A stretch of DNA of 64,000 nt. Source: JANQPX01 sp965204405 (GTDB taxonomy: Bacteria > Pseudomonadota > Alphaproteobacteria > Geminicoccales > Geminicoccaceae). The notes below the pieces were generated by a model that was not told the DNA's origin, made no database searches, and worked only from the letters and a program-made list of their open reading frames with translations. This document shows, piece after piece, positions 8,686 through 17,322 of this stretch. A program made the translations under genes and the position numbers. Location of the stretch: contig CBDBEN010000005.1 of NCBI GenBank assembly GCA_965204405.1, positions 3,286,001-3,350,000 of the forward strand, written 5' to 3'. How positions within the stretch are numbered: position 1 is the stretch's first letter; each line of letters begins with the position of its first letter.

Positions 8686-9264
8686 ATGCCCAGTGCTCCC
8701 GATGATCGAGCGATCCAGGACCTCCTGGCCTTCTGGTTCGCCGAGGAAACCAAGGCCCGCTGGTATGATTCGACCCTGTCGTTCGACAAAACCTGTGAGG
8801 AGCGTTTCGGTACCCTTGTCGAAAAGGCCTGTGGAAACGAGCTGGCTGCCTGGGAGGCGACGGCTGAAGGCGCTCTCGCCCTCTGTCTCCTCCTGGACCA
8901 GTTGCCGCGCAATATCTTCAGAGGCAAGCCCAGAGCTTTCGAGGCCGACCTCAAAGCGGTCGAGGTCGCCGACAGAGCAATCGCCAACGGCTTTGATCAG
9001 CAACTCGACCTGGAGCGACGGAAGTTTCTCTACCTCCCCTTCATGCACAGCGAAGTCCTGGCGGAACAGGAGCGATCGGTCGCGATAAGCCAGGCGCTCG
9101 GTGATAAAAACACCCTCGCCTATGCCGAGGACCATGCCGACATCATCCGGCGCTTTGGCCGCTTCCCTCATCGAAACGCCATCCTGGGCCGCGAAAGCAC
9201 CGAAGAAGAGCTCGCATTTCTAAAGGATGGTGCAAAGACCTACGGCCAGTCAGCCGACGCTTAG
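8686..9264 (+). CDS. DUF924 family protein
   Basis: 192 residues with the hallmark DUF924 pattern: an early LAFWF-x-EE-x-KARWY segment, FDK-x-C-x-x-RFG, a central LALCLLLDQLPRNIFRG, then FLYLPFMHSE and the C-terminal DIIRRFGRFPHRNAILGR. Members are all-helical, TPR-like cytosolic proteins of unknown biochemical role. The ATG at 8686 starts directly before the conserved region, while the longer open frame (from 8581) only overlaps the upstream gene. It converges with the small Tat-signal gene ending at 9286. Confidence 0.88.
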   Translation: MPSAPDDRAIQDLLAFWFAEETKARWYDSTLSFDKTCEERFGTLVEKACGNELAAWEATAEGALALCLLLDQLPRNIFRGKPRAFEADLKAVEVADRAIANGFDQQLDLERRKFLYLPFMHSEVLAEQERSVAISQALGDKNTLAYAEDHADIIRRFGRFPHRNAILGRESTEEELAFLKDGAKTYGQSADA

Positions 9265-9285
9265 CGCGAATTCAGCAATACCGGA

Positions 9286-9501
9286 TCACGCCGACCAGCC
9301 CGAGCCGTCGTCCCAAAACGTGCCGTCGTCGAAAGGTTTGTTGGCCGTCGGCGCGCAGGCGAACGGCACCGCCGCGACGAGGGCGACCGCCCCGGTGCTC
9401 GCCAGCAGCTCACGTCTGGTGACGTTGGGGCCGAAACTTGGCCGTTCCGACCGGTGCTCGCTCTTGATTGTAGACGAGTATCCGACGACAGGCTTGTTCA
9501 T
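9286..9501 (-). CDS. 71-residue Tat-signal miniprotein
   Basis: The protein has TRRELLASTGAVALVAAVPF at residues 28-47, a textbook twin-arginine export signal, preceded by a 27-residue polar leader. What remains after the signal is only about 23 residues, ending FDDGTFWDDGSGWSA, acidic and aromatic. It starts 3 bases after the stop of the AhpD-like gene at 9505, so both are translated from one message. I do not recognise the family. It may be a small periplasmic partner, an anchor for a co-exported enzyme, or a peptide in its own right. Confidence 0.6.
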   Translation of the reverse strand: MNKPVVGYSSTIKSEHRSERPSFGPNVTRRELLASTGAVALVAAVPFACAPTANKPFDDGTFWDDGSGWSA

Positions 9502-9504
9502 GGT

Positions 9505-10107
9505 TCAGCCGCCCTTGTCCGCCGAAGCTGAGCGGGGCTCACGTCCCATCATGTAGAAGTCGTCATTGGGACGCATATCCGTCAGATGAGCCATACGGTT
9601 GGAGAGGGCGAAAAAGGATGTGATCGCCCCGATATCCCAGACATCCTCCTCGCTAAAGCCATGCTCGAGAAGCTGTTCGATCTCCGCCTCGCCAAAGGCA
9701 TCAGGCATGGTTGCGAGCGTGAGCGCCGCCTCCAACATGGCCTTTTGACGCTCCGTGATGTCGGCTTTCTCATAGAGAACGGCGACCTGATCGCCAAGCT
9801 TCGGATCCTTGGAAAAAATCCGGAGCAGCGCGCCATGCGAGACGACACAATAGGGGCAGCGGTTGGCGGCGCTGGTCGCCACCACGATCATCTCCTTTTC
9901 AGCCTTGGAAAGCCCGCCGTCGCGCAGCATCAACGCGTCGTAATAGTCAAAAAAGGCGCGTAGCTCATCCGGCCGTCTGGCGAGCGCCATGAAGACATTG
10001 GGCACAAACCCCGACTTCTCTGCGACGACGGTGATGCGTGCTTGCAGATCCTCCGGCAGGTCGCCGAGTTCCGGCACGCTAAAGCGGCTGATGGGCTTGC
10101 TGGACAT
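9505..10107 (-). CDS. AhpD-like/carboxymuconolactone decarboxylase-family peroxidase-related enzyme
   Basis: 200 residues, the usual size of the uncharacterised peroxidase-related subgroup. The helical CMD domain contains the redox motif CPYCVVSHG (residues about 83-91), where two cysteines and a histidine make the AhpD-type catalytic site, followed by DQVAVLYEKADITERQKAML and EEDVWDIGAITSFFALSNRMAHLTDM. Expected role is alkylhydroperoxidase-type peroxide reduction in the cytosol. It heads a two-gene unit with the Tat miniprotein; ldtR is upstream on the same strand but separated by 162 bases. Confidence 0.88.
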   Translation of the reverse strand: MSSKPISRFSVPELGDLPEDLQARITVVAEKSGFVPNVFMALARRPDELRAFFDYYDALMLRDGGLSKAEKEMIVVATSAANRCPYCVVSHGALLRIFSKDPKLGDQVAVLYEKADITERQKAMLEAALTLATMPDAFGEAEIEQLLEHGFSEEDVWDIGAITSFFALSNRMAHLTDMRPNDDFYMMGREPRSASADKGG

Positions 10108-10269
10108 GTTTTTGGACCGGTTCCGATGAATGGCAATTTGGCATGATGGTCCTCTTCCCTAACAGATCGGAGAACTGCCGCCTATCACCATATCGAAAAC
10201 CGGCCAACGAACCATGATCACGGCTGGAGCAAGGGCCTCCCTTCGAGGCCTTGGCGCGAGCCGCTCGAA

Positions 10270-10722
10270 CTAACGCGAATAGGTGATGTAATTGGTCCAA
10301 TATCGCTCGAGCGAGGTGAGCACATTGTTGGTCGATGTCAACTGATCCTCCGTGACGACTTCGCTCTCGAGTTCCATCGCATTCTTTTGATAAAGCGCGT
10401 CGACACGTTCGCAGAGTTCGAGGCCCTTTTGCGAAACCTTGACGCGCGTCATGCGCCGGTCATGCGGCGAGCGTTCCTGGCTGAGATAGTTGTTCTCGAC
10501 CAGCTTCTTGACATTATAGGAAACATTGGAGCCGAGATAATAGCCTCGCGCCGTCAATTCACCGACGGTGAGCTGTTCACTGCTGATATTGGATAGGATC
10601 AAGGTCTGGACGTTGTTGATGTCTTCGATACCCAGCCGATCCAATTCCGTCTTGATCACGTCAAGAAACCGGCGGTGAAGGCGCTCGATAAGCCGTATTG
10701 TTTCGAGATAGCTCTGCTTCAC
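10270..10722 (-). CDS. ldtR: MarR-family regulator, LdtR-like
   Basis: 150 residues with a winged-helix domain: ELTARGYYLGSNVSYNVKKLVENNYL is the recognition-helix region and QERSPHDRRMTRVKVSQKG the wing. The N-terminal ETIRLIERLHRRFLDVIKTELDRL helix and the whole layout match LdtR, the MarR-type regulator described in Liberibacter and conserved in Rhizobiales, where it controls an L,D-transpeptidase gene and cell-wall-related stress responses. No L,D-transpeptidase gene is in this window. Gene symbol is by recognition, not by search. Confidence 0.82.
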   Translation of the reverse strand: MKQSYLETIRLIERLHRRFLDVIKTELDRLGIEDINNVQTLILSNISSEQLTVGELTARGYYLGSNVSYNVKKLVENNYLSQERSPHDRRMTRVKVSQKGLELCERVDALYQKNAMELESEVVTEDQLTSTNNVLTSLERYWTNYITYSR

Positions 10723-10804
10723 GGTAGCCTCGATTTACAAGTGTGTCCGGGAACCATTTTTCTAACTAATAACGAGCATGAGATACAATCTTTTGCAACC
10801 TCTG

Positions 10805-10834
10805 TTTATATTTTTACAGGAATCAAATCGACAA
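10805..10834 (-). promoter_or_regulatory. candidate sigma-70 promoter of ldtR
   Basis: Read on the minus strand: TTGTCG (-35), an 18-base spacer, TATAAA (-10), 83 bases before the ATG at 10722. Four and five of six positions match the consensus. The surrounding sequence is AT-rich. Confidence 0.35.
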
Positions 10835-11194
10835 TTCCGCGAAAAAATTGATCTTCATTGGGCTAGCGTGGCCGAGAAAGCATAGGAATTCGAACCTTTT
10901 GCCTCTCATCGCTGCCGGCGAGGGCTACTCATCTTAAGGTTGGGCTACAAAGAGAAAACACAAGCGGGCTGCCGCAATAAATGTCGCTCCAGACCTTATT
11001 CATCCTCCCTTGCCAACGTTCGAGGAGTCCAAGCTACCGACAAACGAGTCTCACGATGCTGGCTCGACATTCCCATCTTGCGGCATTTCGTCTCCACTAT
11101 CGGAAATTTCCCACCTGTCAAGAGATAAAGACAATTTCGGGCCCCATTGGACAAATCTCGTTGATTGAGCAGGGCAAGAGCGAGGCCGCAGCAT
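10835..11194. other. gene-free spacer between ldtR and the broken VOC gene
   Basis: Short overlapping frames on both strands here are unlike any protein family. A TTGGGCTA word occurs twice (10857 and 10939 areas). A GGAATTCGAACC stretch near 10890 looks superficially like a reversed tRNA T-arm but does not fold. I see nothing else. Confidence 0.3.
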
Positions 11195-11600
11195 TCACCC
11201 GGTTGCACGTCCTGATGGACCGTAACTCTCGTTGGAACCGGCGACAAGATGGACGATGCCGGCGGGATTGGCGATCCAAAAGCCGTTAAAACCCTTAGGC
11301 AAGGGTTCGATGTCATCACAACGGACGACACCAGAAGCCTCGAGCGCTGCCGATGCCTTTTCAGTATCATCGCTCTGAACCTCCAGCCAAATTTCCGCCT
11401 GGCTCAAGCTGGGCACTTGATCAACCCAAAGGCGTATTTCTCCGAAGCGAAAGCACAAGCTGTCTCCATCATTCTCCAGACAAAGGCAGGCCAAGAACAT
11501 CGCGGTAGAAATTGACGGTCGCTTCAAACTGATGCGGCGGGACCTTCATGGCGATGTTGTGCCCGCCACGAAACGTGGTCTCCATGCGATCACTCGTCAT
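11195..11600 (-). pseudogene. VOC (glyoxalase/dioxygenase superfamily) protein, frameshifted
   Basis: Two reading frames together make one VOC-fold protein. From ATG 11600 the first frame gives HNIAMKVPPHQFEATVNFYRDVLGLPL, the typical first beta-alpha unit, then hits TGA at about 11469. A second frame (open from 11527) continues with ENDGDSLCFRFGEIRLWVDQ and WIANPAGIVHLVAGSNE to the end. The switch falls around 11480-11475, near CCTTTGTCTGGAGAATGATGG, and needs a one-base loss or two-base gain. It is either a recent pseudogene or a sequence error; a similar event sits 0.2 kb away in hemB. Confidence 0.75.
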
Positions 11601-11720
11601 GTTTTTCTCCCCGTGGACAAGTTCAAAAACCCGAGATGCGGCGCAGTCTGAAAGGATTTTAACTAGGTTTCTCCCGTCACCGCCGCTATAACGCCCTGAC
11701 GAAAAACATGGATCAAGACG

Positions 11721-12747
11721 ATGGCTTCATCCCATTCTACGCCCATCACCGCCGCTTTTCCAAAAACCAGAATGCGCCGCAACCGTCAGGATGCTCTGGT
11801 CAAGAAACATGGTTGCCGAGCATCGGGTGGGACCTTCCGATCTGATCTGGCCGGTCTTCGTTTTGGAGGGAGAACGCCAGCGCGAGCCGGTGGCTTCAAT
11901 GCCCGGCGTCGAGCGGCTGTCGATCGATTATCTGCTGCCCGAGATCGAAGAGGCAAGGCAACTCGGCATTCCTGCGGTCGCCCTCTTTCCGGTGACGCCA
12001 TCCGAGCGCAAGACCGCCGATGGCGCAGAGGCCGCCAATCCCGACAATCTCGTATGCAGGGCAGTTCGTGCCATCAAGGACCATGTGCCGGAGATCGGGA
12101 TTGTCTGCGATGTGGCTCTGGATCCCTATACCGACCACGGCCATGACGGGCTTCTCAATGAAGACGGCGAGATCCTGAACGACGAAACGCTTCAGGTCCT
12201 GATCCGCCAGTCCCTGGTCCAGGCGCAGGCCGGCTGCGATGTCATCGCTCCTTCCGACATGATGGACGGCAGGATCGGCGTCATCAGAAGCGCTCTGGAG
12301 GAGCAGGGTTTCACCAACACCAAGATCATGTCCTATGCCGCGAAATATGCGTCCGCCTATTACGGGCCGTTTCGTGACGCCGTCGGCTCTGCTGGAACCT
12401 TGAAGAGCAAGGGCAAGCAGAGTTATCAGATGGACCCCGCCAACACCGACGAAGCAATGCGTGAGGTTGCCCTCGATCTGAGCGAAGGCGCCGATATGGT
12501 GATGGTCAAGCCCGGCATGCCCTATCTCGACATCGTGCGCCGTGTGAAGGAACATTTCGCCGTCCCGACCTTTGCCTATCAGGTCAGCGGCGAATATGCG
12601 ATGATCCGGGCCGCAGGCGCCAATGGCTGGCTCGACGGCGAGAAGGCCATGGCGGAAGCTCTCCTCGCCTTCAAGCGAGCCGGTGCTGACGGCGTGCTCA
12701 CCTATGCAGCGGTGGACATGGCAAGGTCGCTGGCGGCGGGACGCTAG
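11721..12747 (+). CDS. hemB: delta-aminolevulinic acid dehydratase (porphobilinogen synthase), apparent frameshift near start
   Basis: Condenses two 5-aminolevulinate to porphobilinogen in tetrapyrrole synthesis. From 11791 onward a 318-residue frame carries all hallmarks: DLIWPVFVLEGE, VCDVALDPYTDHGHDG, IAPSDMMDGRIG, the first Schiff-base lysine in MSYAAKYASA, MVKPG with the second lysine, and AYQVSGEY. The expected N-terminal arm FPKTRMRRNRQDA is encoded by a different frame starting at ATG 11721, and joins the main frame if one C is removed near 11794 (GATGCTCTGG). So either the true protein starts at 11791 or the ATG at 11809 without the arm used in oligomer packing, or the base is an error. 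Stop TAG belongs to a repeat. Confidence 0.9.
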
Positions 12748-12867
12748 TGGTGTGACCACATCATTTGGTTCCCACCGCCTTCGACGACTGTGCCAAGAAA
12801 TCCGAGGGTATGCCGGCTTTTCTTGGAAAAGCCGCTGGAATCATTCGTACCGAACATACCACTAGCG
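12742..12867. repeat. 126-base element with inverted ends (MITE/REP-like), copy 2 of the dispersed repeat
   Basis: Ends are CGCTAGTGGTGTG (12742-12754) and CATACCACTAGCG (12855-12867), 12 of 13 bases complementary. The left end matches copy 1 at 2273. Inside is a perfect 8-base hairpin, CGGCTTTT/AAAAGCCG with a CTTGG loop (12814-12834). The TAG of the left end is the hemB stop codon. There is no coding capacity, so if mobile it would need a transposase elsewhere. Confidence 0.55.
12814..12834. terminator. hairpin inside the repeat, possible hemB terminator
   Basis: An 8-base stem CGGCTTTT/AAAAGCCG with a 5-base loop, 67 bases after the hemB stop. The T-run forms part of the stem rather than following it, so termination is only possible, not clear. 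Confidence 0.35.
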
Positions 12868-12985
12868 GAATGTCCGCAGCATTCGAGGCCCTTCTGCCGC
12901 GCTGAAACGGCCCGGAAGGACGTTCATCGAAGACAAACAGTTCTCCCCCCTCCCGAATTAGGGAGAGCCGGTCAGCCGCCATTCC

Positions 12986-14806
12986 CTACGCCACCGCCCC
13001 TGCCGGCTGCGGCAGTTCGAGTTGCAGGCGCTCATCGCTGATCATGTGACGAAGGCGAACCGTGCGGTGGTAGAAACTGTCACGGGGCTCGTTGCGGGTG
13101 ATGTTGACCACGGTGGATGCCGATAGCTCGGCCTTGAACAGCGCATACATCAGCTTTCGATGCTCTTCGGCAAGTGCGGCGCCGACATCGTCCAGGACCA
13201 CGTAGCTGGGCTTGTGCAGCAGCAGGCGCGCGAACACCAAGCGCTGCTGCTGATCAAGGGAGAGGGATTTGTCCCAGCGCTCCTGCTCGTCGATCAGCGG
13301 GATCAGATGGTCGAGCTGGACACGCTCGAGCACCGCCTTGACATCGGCGTCGGCAAAACTGTCGGGTGCCCCAGGATAGGCGACCGCAGCGCGAATGCTG
13401 CCCAGCGGCAGGTAAGGACGCTGGGGAAGGAACATCATGCCATCGCTTGATGCCGGTATCCGAAGCTTCCCGGTGCCCCAGGGCCAGATGCCGGCAAGAG
13501 CCCGAAAGAGGCTGCTCTTGCCGCTTCCCGGATCGCCGACGATGGCGAGATGCTCGCCGGGTTTGATCTCGATTCTGTCCTCGCTCAGGGTCGCGCGGCC
13601 ATTGGTCAACAGGACCTGGAGATGGTCCAGTTCCAGCGCACCGGCTGCATGCTCGCTGCGTTCGATCCTGGGGGCTCCTTCGCCCATGGTCTCCAGACGC
13701 TGCAGGCTGTCGCGATACGCGGTGACGCGAAGCAGCGTGGCGCGCCAGTCCGCGATCCTCGGAAAATTATCGACGAACCAGCGAAGTGCGTTCTGTACAT
13801 GGTTGAAGGCACCCACCACCATCATCAATTCGCCGAAGGAGAGTGAGCCATGAAAGTAGCCGGGTGCCGCCACCAGAATGGGCACGATCAGAGCCAGCCA
13901 GCCATAGCCTGAGGTGATCCAGGTGAGCCGGGCAAGGCCGTTGGCAAGCTGGCGGGTGATGTCGATGACCCGGGTGACCGGCCGGTCAAGGGCACGCCGC
14001 TCGTCCTGCTCGCCGCCGTAAAGCGAGATCCCCTCGGCACTCTCGTTGATGCGCACCAGGCCGAAGCGGAGTTCGGCCTCGCGGGCGTAGCGTTCCGCAT
14101 TGATATTGATCAGCGGACGGCCAACCAGCCAAGTAAGCCACGAACCGCTGATCGCATAAGCAAGGGCGCACCAGACAAGATAACCAGGGATGGTAAAGTC
14201 CGGCGAACCATCGAAGGCGAACACCACCTGATCTGAAAGCCCCCAAAGCACACCGATGAAGCTCAGAAGCAGGAGGGACGAGCGCAGCAGACCAATGGCG
14301 AGGTCAGCGCCGAATTCCGTCAGCCGCTGGCAATCCGCTTGCATGCGTTGGTCGGGGTTTTCGCCGATGTCACCGGCGAAGCCCAGGAGATACGCGCGCT
14401 TCGGCGACAGCCATTGGTCGAGCAAATCATGGGTCAGCCATTCGCGAAGCCGTACCTCCAGCATCTCGCGAATCCAGGTCTCGGCGACCACCATGGTCAG
14501 GAGCACGGCGACGATCAGGATAAAGACCCCGATCTGCGTGACGAAAGCCTCGGCATCGGAGACCTGCAGAGCGTCGTAAAAATCCCCTTTCCAGTTGTTG
14601 AGACGCACCTGGCCGACCATGTTGAGGCCGATCGCGCCGACGATCCCGGCTGAGAGCAGCCAGATGCGAAAGCGATGCGGCGAGGCGGCAAGGGATCGCC
14701 AAAGTGTTTTGAGCTGATGTGAAATCGTGTAGGTGTTCGGCAGGTTGGCGTCCGGCTCTCTGACATCGACACCCGGCTCGTGATGTGCAGCCTTACTGAT
14801 GGCCAT
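12986..14806 (-). CDS. BacA/SbmA-YddA-like ABC transporter, fused permease-ATPase with degenerate catalytic motifs
   Basis: 606 residues: a membrane domain of the ABC_membrane_2 (SbmA/BacA) type to about 350, including WKGDFYDALQ and the NPDQRMQAD EAA-like loop, then an ATPase domain. Walker A GDPGSGKSS is intact at 424-432. The signature at 514-521 reads SLSLDQQQ instead of LS(L/G)GEQQ, the residue after Walker B is Asp (D540 in VVLDD) rather than the catalytic Glu, and the H-loop position (about 568-571) reads ITRN with no histidine. Family members move peptides or modified fatty acids across the inner membrane. Here slow or regulatory ATP hydrolysis is likely. It is divergent from the GH3 gene. 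Confidence 0.85.
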   Translation of the reverse strand: MAISKAAHHEPGVDVREPDANLPNTYTISHQLKTLWRSLAASPHRFRIWLLSAGIVGAIGLNMVGQVRLNNWKGDFYDALQVSDAEAFVTQIGVFILIVAVLLTMVVAETWIREMLEVRLREWLTHDLLDQWLSPKRAYLLGFAGDIGENPDQRMQADCQRLTEFGADLAIGLLRSSLLLLSFIGVLWGLSDQVVFAFDGSPDFTIPGYLVWCALAYAISGSWLTWLVGRPLININAERYAREAELRFGLVRINESAEGISLYGGEQDERRALDRPVTRVIDITRQLANGLARLTWITSGYGWLALIVPILVAAPGYFHGSLSFGELMMVVGAFNHVQNALRWFVDNFPRIADWRATLLRVTAYRDSLQRLETMGEGAPRIERSEHAAGALELDHLQVLLTNGRATLSEDRIEIKPGEHLAIVGDPGSGKSSLFRALAGIWPWGTGKLRIPASSDGMMFLPQRPYLPLGSIRAAVAYPGAPDSFADADVKAVLERVQLDHLIPLIDEQERWDKSLSLDQQQRLVFARLLLHKPSYVVLDDVGAALAEEHRKLMYALFKAELSASTVVNITRNEPRDSFYHRTVRLRHMISDERLQLELPQPAGAVA

Positions 14807-15005
14807 GCTTCAAACACCCCTTTGCAACCTCGACCGGCATTTGTCCAACCTGTTGAAACCGCGACATTTTGAACGGCCGGTCCGATATCCGAAACTTCCC
14901 CTTGCCTAAACCGCCCAAGGCGATTGGAGGTAGGAGACGATCCTGGTATTCATGATGAGATTAGATTGATTTGTGACGATCGACACGAGTTGGACAGAAA
15001 ATAAC

Positions 15006-17165
15006 ATGACAATTCCTACGTTGACGGCCCGCATCGAGGACCTCATGAGCGCCATGACCCTCGACGAGAAGATCGGCCAAATGACCCTGATCTCCGCCAA
15101 TCTTGCGGTGACCGGCCCTAAGGTGCCGGGGGACTACATGGCCGCGCTTCGCGAGGGTCGGATCGGTGCCGTCAGCGTCTTGTTTGGTGCGGAGCAGACC
15201 CGCGAGGTTCAGCGGGTGGCTGTCGAGGAAACCCGTCTCGGTATTCCTCTTCTCTTTGCGCTCGACGTCATTCACGGTCATCGGACGGTCTTTCCGATTC
15301 CGCTTGCCGAGGCGGCAGCCTTCGATCCCGATCTATGGGAACGAACGGCCCGTGCCTCTGCTCTAGAAGCGACCGCGGACGGTGTCAACTTCAACTATGC
15401 CCCCATGCTCGATGTGTCGCGCGATCCGAGATGGGGGCGTATCGCCGAAGGACCTGGCGAAGATCCCTGGCTGGCGTCGGTTTTTGCTATTGCCAAGGTC
15501 AAGGGCACCCAGGGAAGTGATATCGGCCGCGCCGAGAACATGGCTGCCACCGCCAAGCATCTGGCCGCCTATGGTGCTGCGATGGCCGGACGCGACTATG
15601 CCTCGGTAGACATCTCGGAAAGGACTTTTCTCGAAGTCTACATGCCGCCCTTCAAAGCGGCGGTCGAAGCAGGGGCTGCCGCGATCATGCCAGGCTTCCA
15701 TGATCTTGCAGGCGTGCCGATGACCGCCAACAAAGCGGTGCTGAACGATCTGGTACGCGACCGTTGGGGTTTCGATGGCGTGATGATCAGCGATTACAAC
15801 GCGGTCACGGAGCTTCTGGCGCATGGCGCTGCCGGCGATGTTGGCGAGGCGGCGGCGGCTGCCCTCAAAGCCGGTGTCGACATCGACTTGATGGGCGATG
15901 CCTATGCCCAGGGCCTGCCGGATGCGCTGAAGCGCGGGCTGGTGACCATGGAGGACATCGATCAGGCGGTGGCGCGCATTCTCCTGCTCAAGGAAGCGCT
16001 TGGCCTGTTCGACGATCCCTTCGCCCGTGGCCAGGACGGTTTCCTGTCGCCCCTCCAGGTGAAAGCCCACGAGAATCTCGCCCGCGAAGCCGGCAGGCGC
16101 TCGATCGTTCTGCTAACCAACCACGATCATATTCTGCCTCTTAGCGATCCCCCCGCCCGGTTGGCGGTGATTGGGCCGCTTGCCGATAATGCCGAGGAAA
16201 TGCTCGGTCCCTGGTCGATCGTCGGCAAGGGCGAGGACATGGTCTCGATCCTGGACGGCATCAAGGCGGCCTTTCCCAACAGCGATGTGCAGCATGCAAG
16301 CGGCGGCGAGATTCGCAATGCCGTGGACGGCGACATCGCGGCAGCGGTCGATATCGCGAGCCAGGCGGATGTCGTGATTCTCTGTCTCGGCGAGGAAGCG
16401 ATCATGAGCGGCGAGGCGGCAAGCCGTGCCGTGCTCGATCTCCCGGGGCGCCAAGCCGAGCTTGCCCGCACCATCCTGGATTTGAACAAGCCGGTGATTG
16501 CGCTGTTGTCATCCGGCCGTCAGCTCCTCTGCCCCTGGCTGTTCGAGCGCGCGGATGCGGTGGTCGCCACCTGGTTCCTCGGCACGGAGGCCGGCCATGC
16601 GGCCGCTGACGTGCTCACCGGACGCCACAATCCATCGGGCCGTTTGCCGGTTTCCTGGCCGGTCGATATCGGCCAGATCCCCATCTGCTACCAGCCGCGG
16701 CCGACCGGACGTCATCCGAACTATCAGGAACGCTATTCCAGTAAATATCTGGATCTTCCGGTGGAGCCGCTCTTTCCCTTCGGACATGGTCTCTCCTACA
16801 CCACCTTCGAGGCCGGTGAGGTCACGGCCACGCCAAGAGACGTCACCCCCGGCGATGAGATCATCATCGAGGCCGAGGTTGCCAATCGGGGCACCGTTGC
16901 CGGCGAGGAGACGGTGCTGCTGTTCGTCCACGACCCAGTCGCCAGCCTGGCGAGGCCGGTGATGGAATTGAAGGGCATGGCCAAAGCTCTTCTTGGCCCG
17001 GGCGAGACAAAGAGCGTCCGCTTCACGCTGCACACCGATGATCTGACCTTTCTCGGCCCGGACATGACGCCGCTGCTCGAGACGGGCGAGATTGTCCTGC
17101 TGGTCGGTCCGACCGCGGATCGCTCGACCCTGAAGGAAGCACGGATCAGAATCCAGGCTATGTAG
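15006..17165 (+). CDS. bglX: glycoside hydrolase family 3 beta-glucosidase
   Basis: 719 residues from ATG 15006 (a GTG at 14973 would add 11). Domain order is GH3 N-terminal barrel, GH3 C-terminal sandwich, Fn3-like cap. The barrel shows LLFALDVIHGHRTVFPIPL, MLDVSRDPRWGRIAEGPGED, KHLAAYGA and the nucleophile aspartate in VMISDYNAV (D263). The second domain has LGPWSIVGKGEDMVSIL and LSSGRQL; the end has the PFGHGLSYTTFE signature of BglX-type enzymes. No signal peptide is present, so it probably hydrolyses imported beta-glucosides in the cytosol, unlike periplasmic E. coli BglX. Confidence 0.92.
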   Translation: MTIPTLTARIEDLMSAMTLDEKIGQMTLISANLAVTGPKVPGDYMAALREGRIGAVSVLFGAEQTREVQRVAVEETRLGIPLLFALDVIHGHRTVFPIPLAEAAAFDPDLWERTARASALEATADGVNFNYAPMLDVSRDPRWGRIAEGPGEDPWLASVFAIAKVKGTQGSDIGRAENMAATAKHLAAYGAAMAGRDYASVDISERTFLEVYMPPFKAAVEAGAAAIMPGFHDLAGVPMTANKAVLNDLVRDRWGFDGVMISDYNAVTELLAHGAAGDVGEAAAAALKAGVDIDLMGDAYAQGLPDALKRGLVTMEDIDQAVARILLLKEALGLFDDPFARGQDGFLSPLQVKAHENLAREAGRRSIVLLTNHDHILPLSDPPARLAVIGPLADNAEEMLGPWSIVGKGEDMVSILDGIKAAFPNSDVQHASGGEIRNAVDGDIAAAVDIASQADVVILCLGEEAIMSGEAASRAVLDLPGRQAELARTILDLNKPVIALLSSGRQLLCPWLFERADAVVATWFLGTEAGHAAADVLTGRHNPSGRLPVSWPVDIGQIPICYQPRPTGRHPNYQERYSSKYLDLPVEPLFPFGHGLSYTTFEAGEVTATPRDVTPGDEIIIEAEVANRGTVAGEETVLLFVHDPVASLARPVMELKGMAKALLGPGETKSVRFTLHTDDLTFLGPDMTPLLETGEIVLLVGPTADRSTLKEARIRIQAM

Positions 17166-17219
17166 GCTTGGATTTTCCCGAATTGATCCCCTCTCCAACC
17201 TATTGATTTTCCGCCAAAG

Positions 17220-17239
17220 TTGACGCTGTCAATTTTTTT
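17220..17239 (+). terminator. rho-independent terminator candidate after the GH3 gene
   Basis: Short arms TTGAC and GTCAA with a three-base loop are followed directly by seven T, 55 bases after the stop. The stem is only five base pairs. Confidence 0.45.
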
Positions 17240-17322
17240 CTCACCTTTTGGGAAGGCTTTTGCTGTGCATGTGTTTACATCAACAGAGACCCAGCTTTCC
17301 CCTGAGATGAGAGACGAAGGAA

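Noticed and set aside
10870..10930. tRNA-like sequence (GGAATTCGAACC on the plus strand resembling a reversed T-arm)
   Set aside because: The T-stem does not pair, no anticodon arm or acceptor stem can be drawn, and no CCA end is seen.
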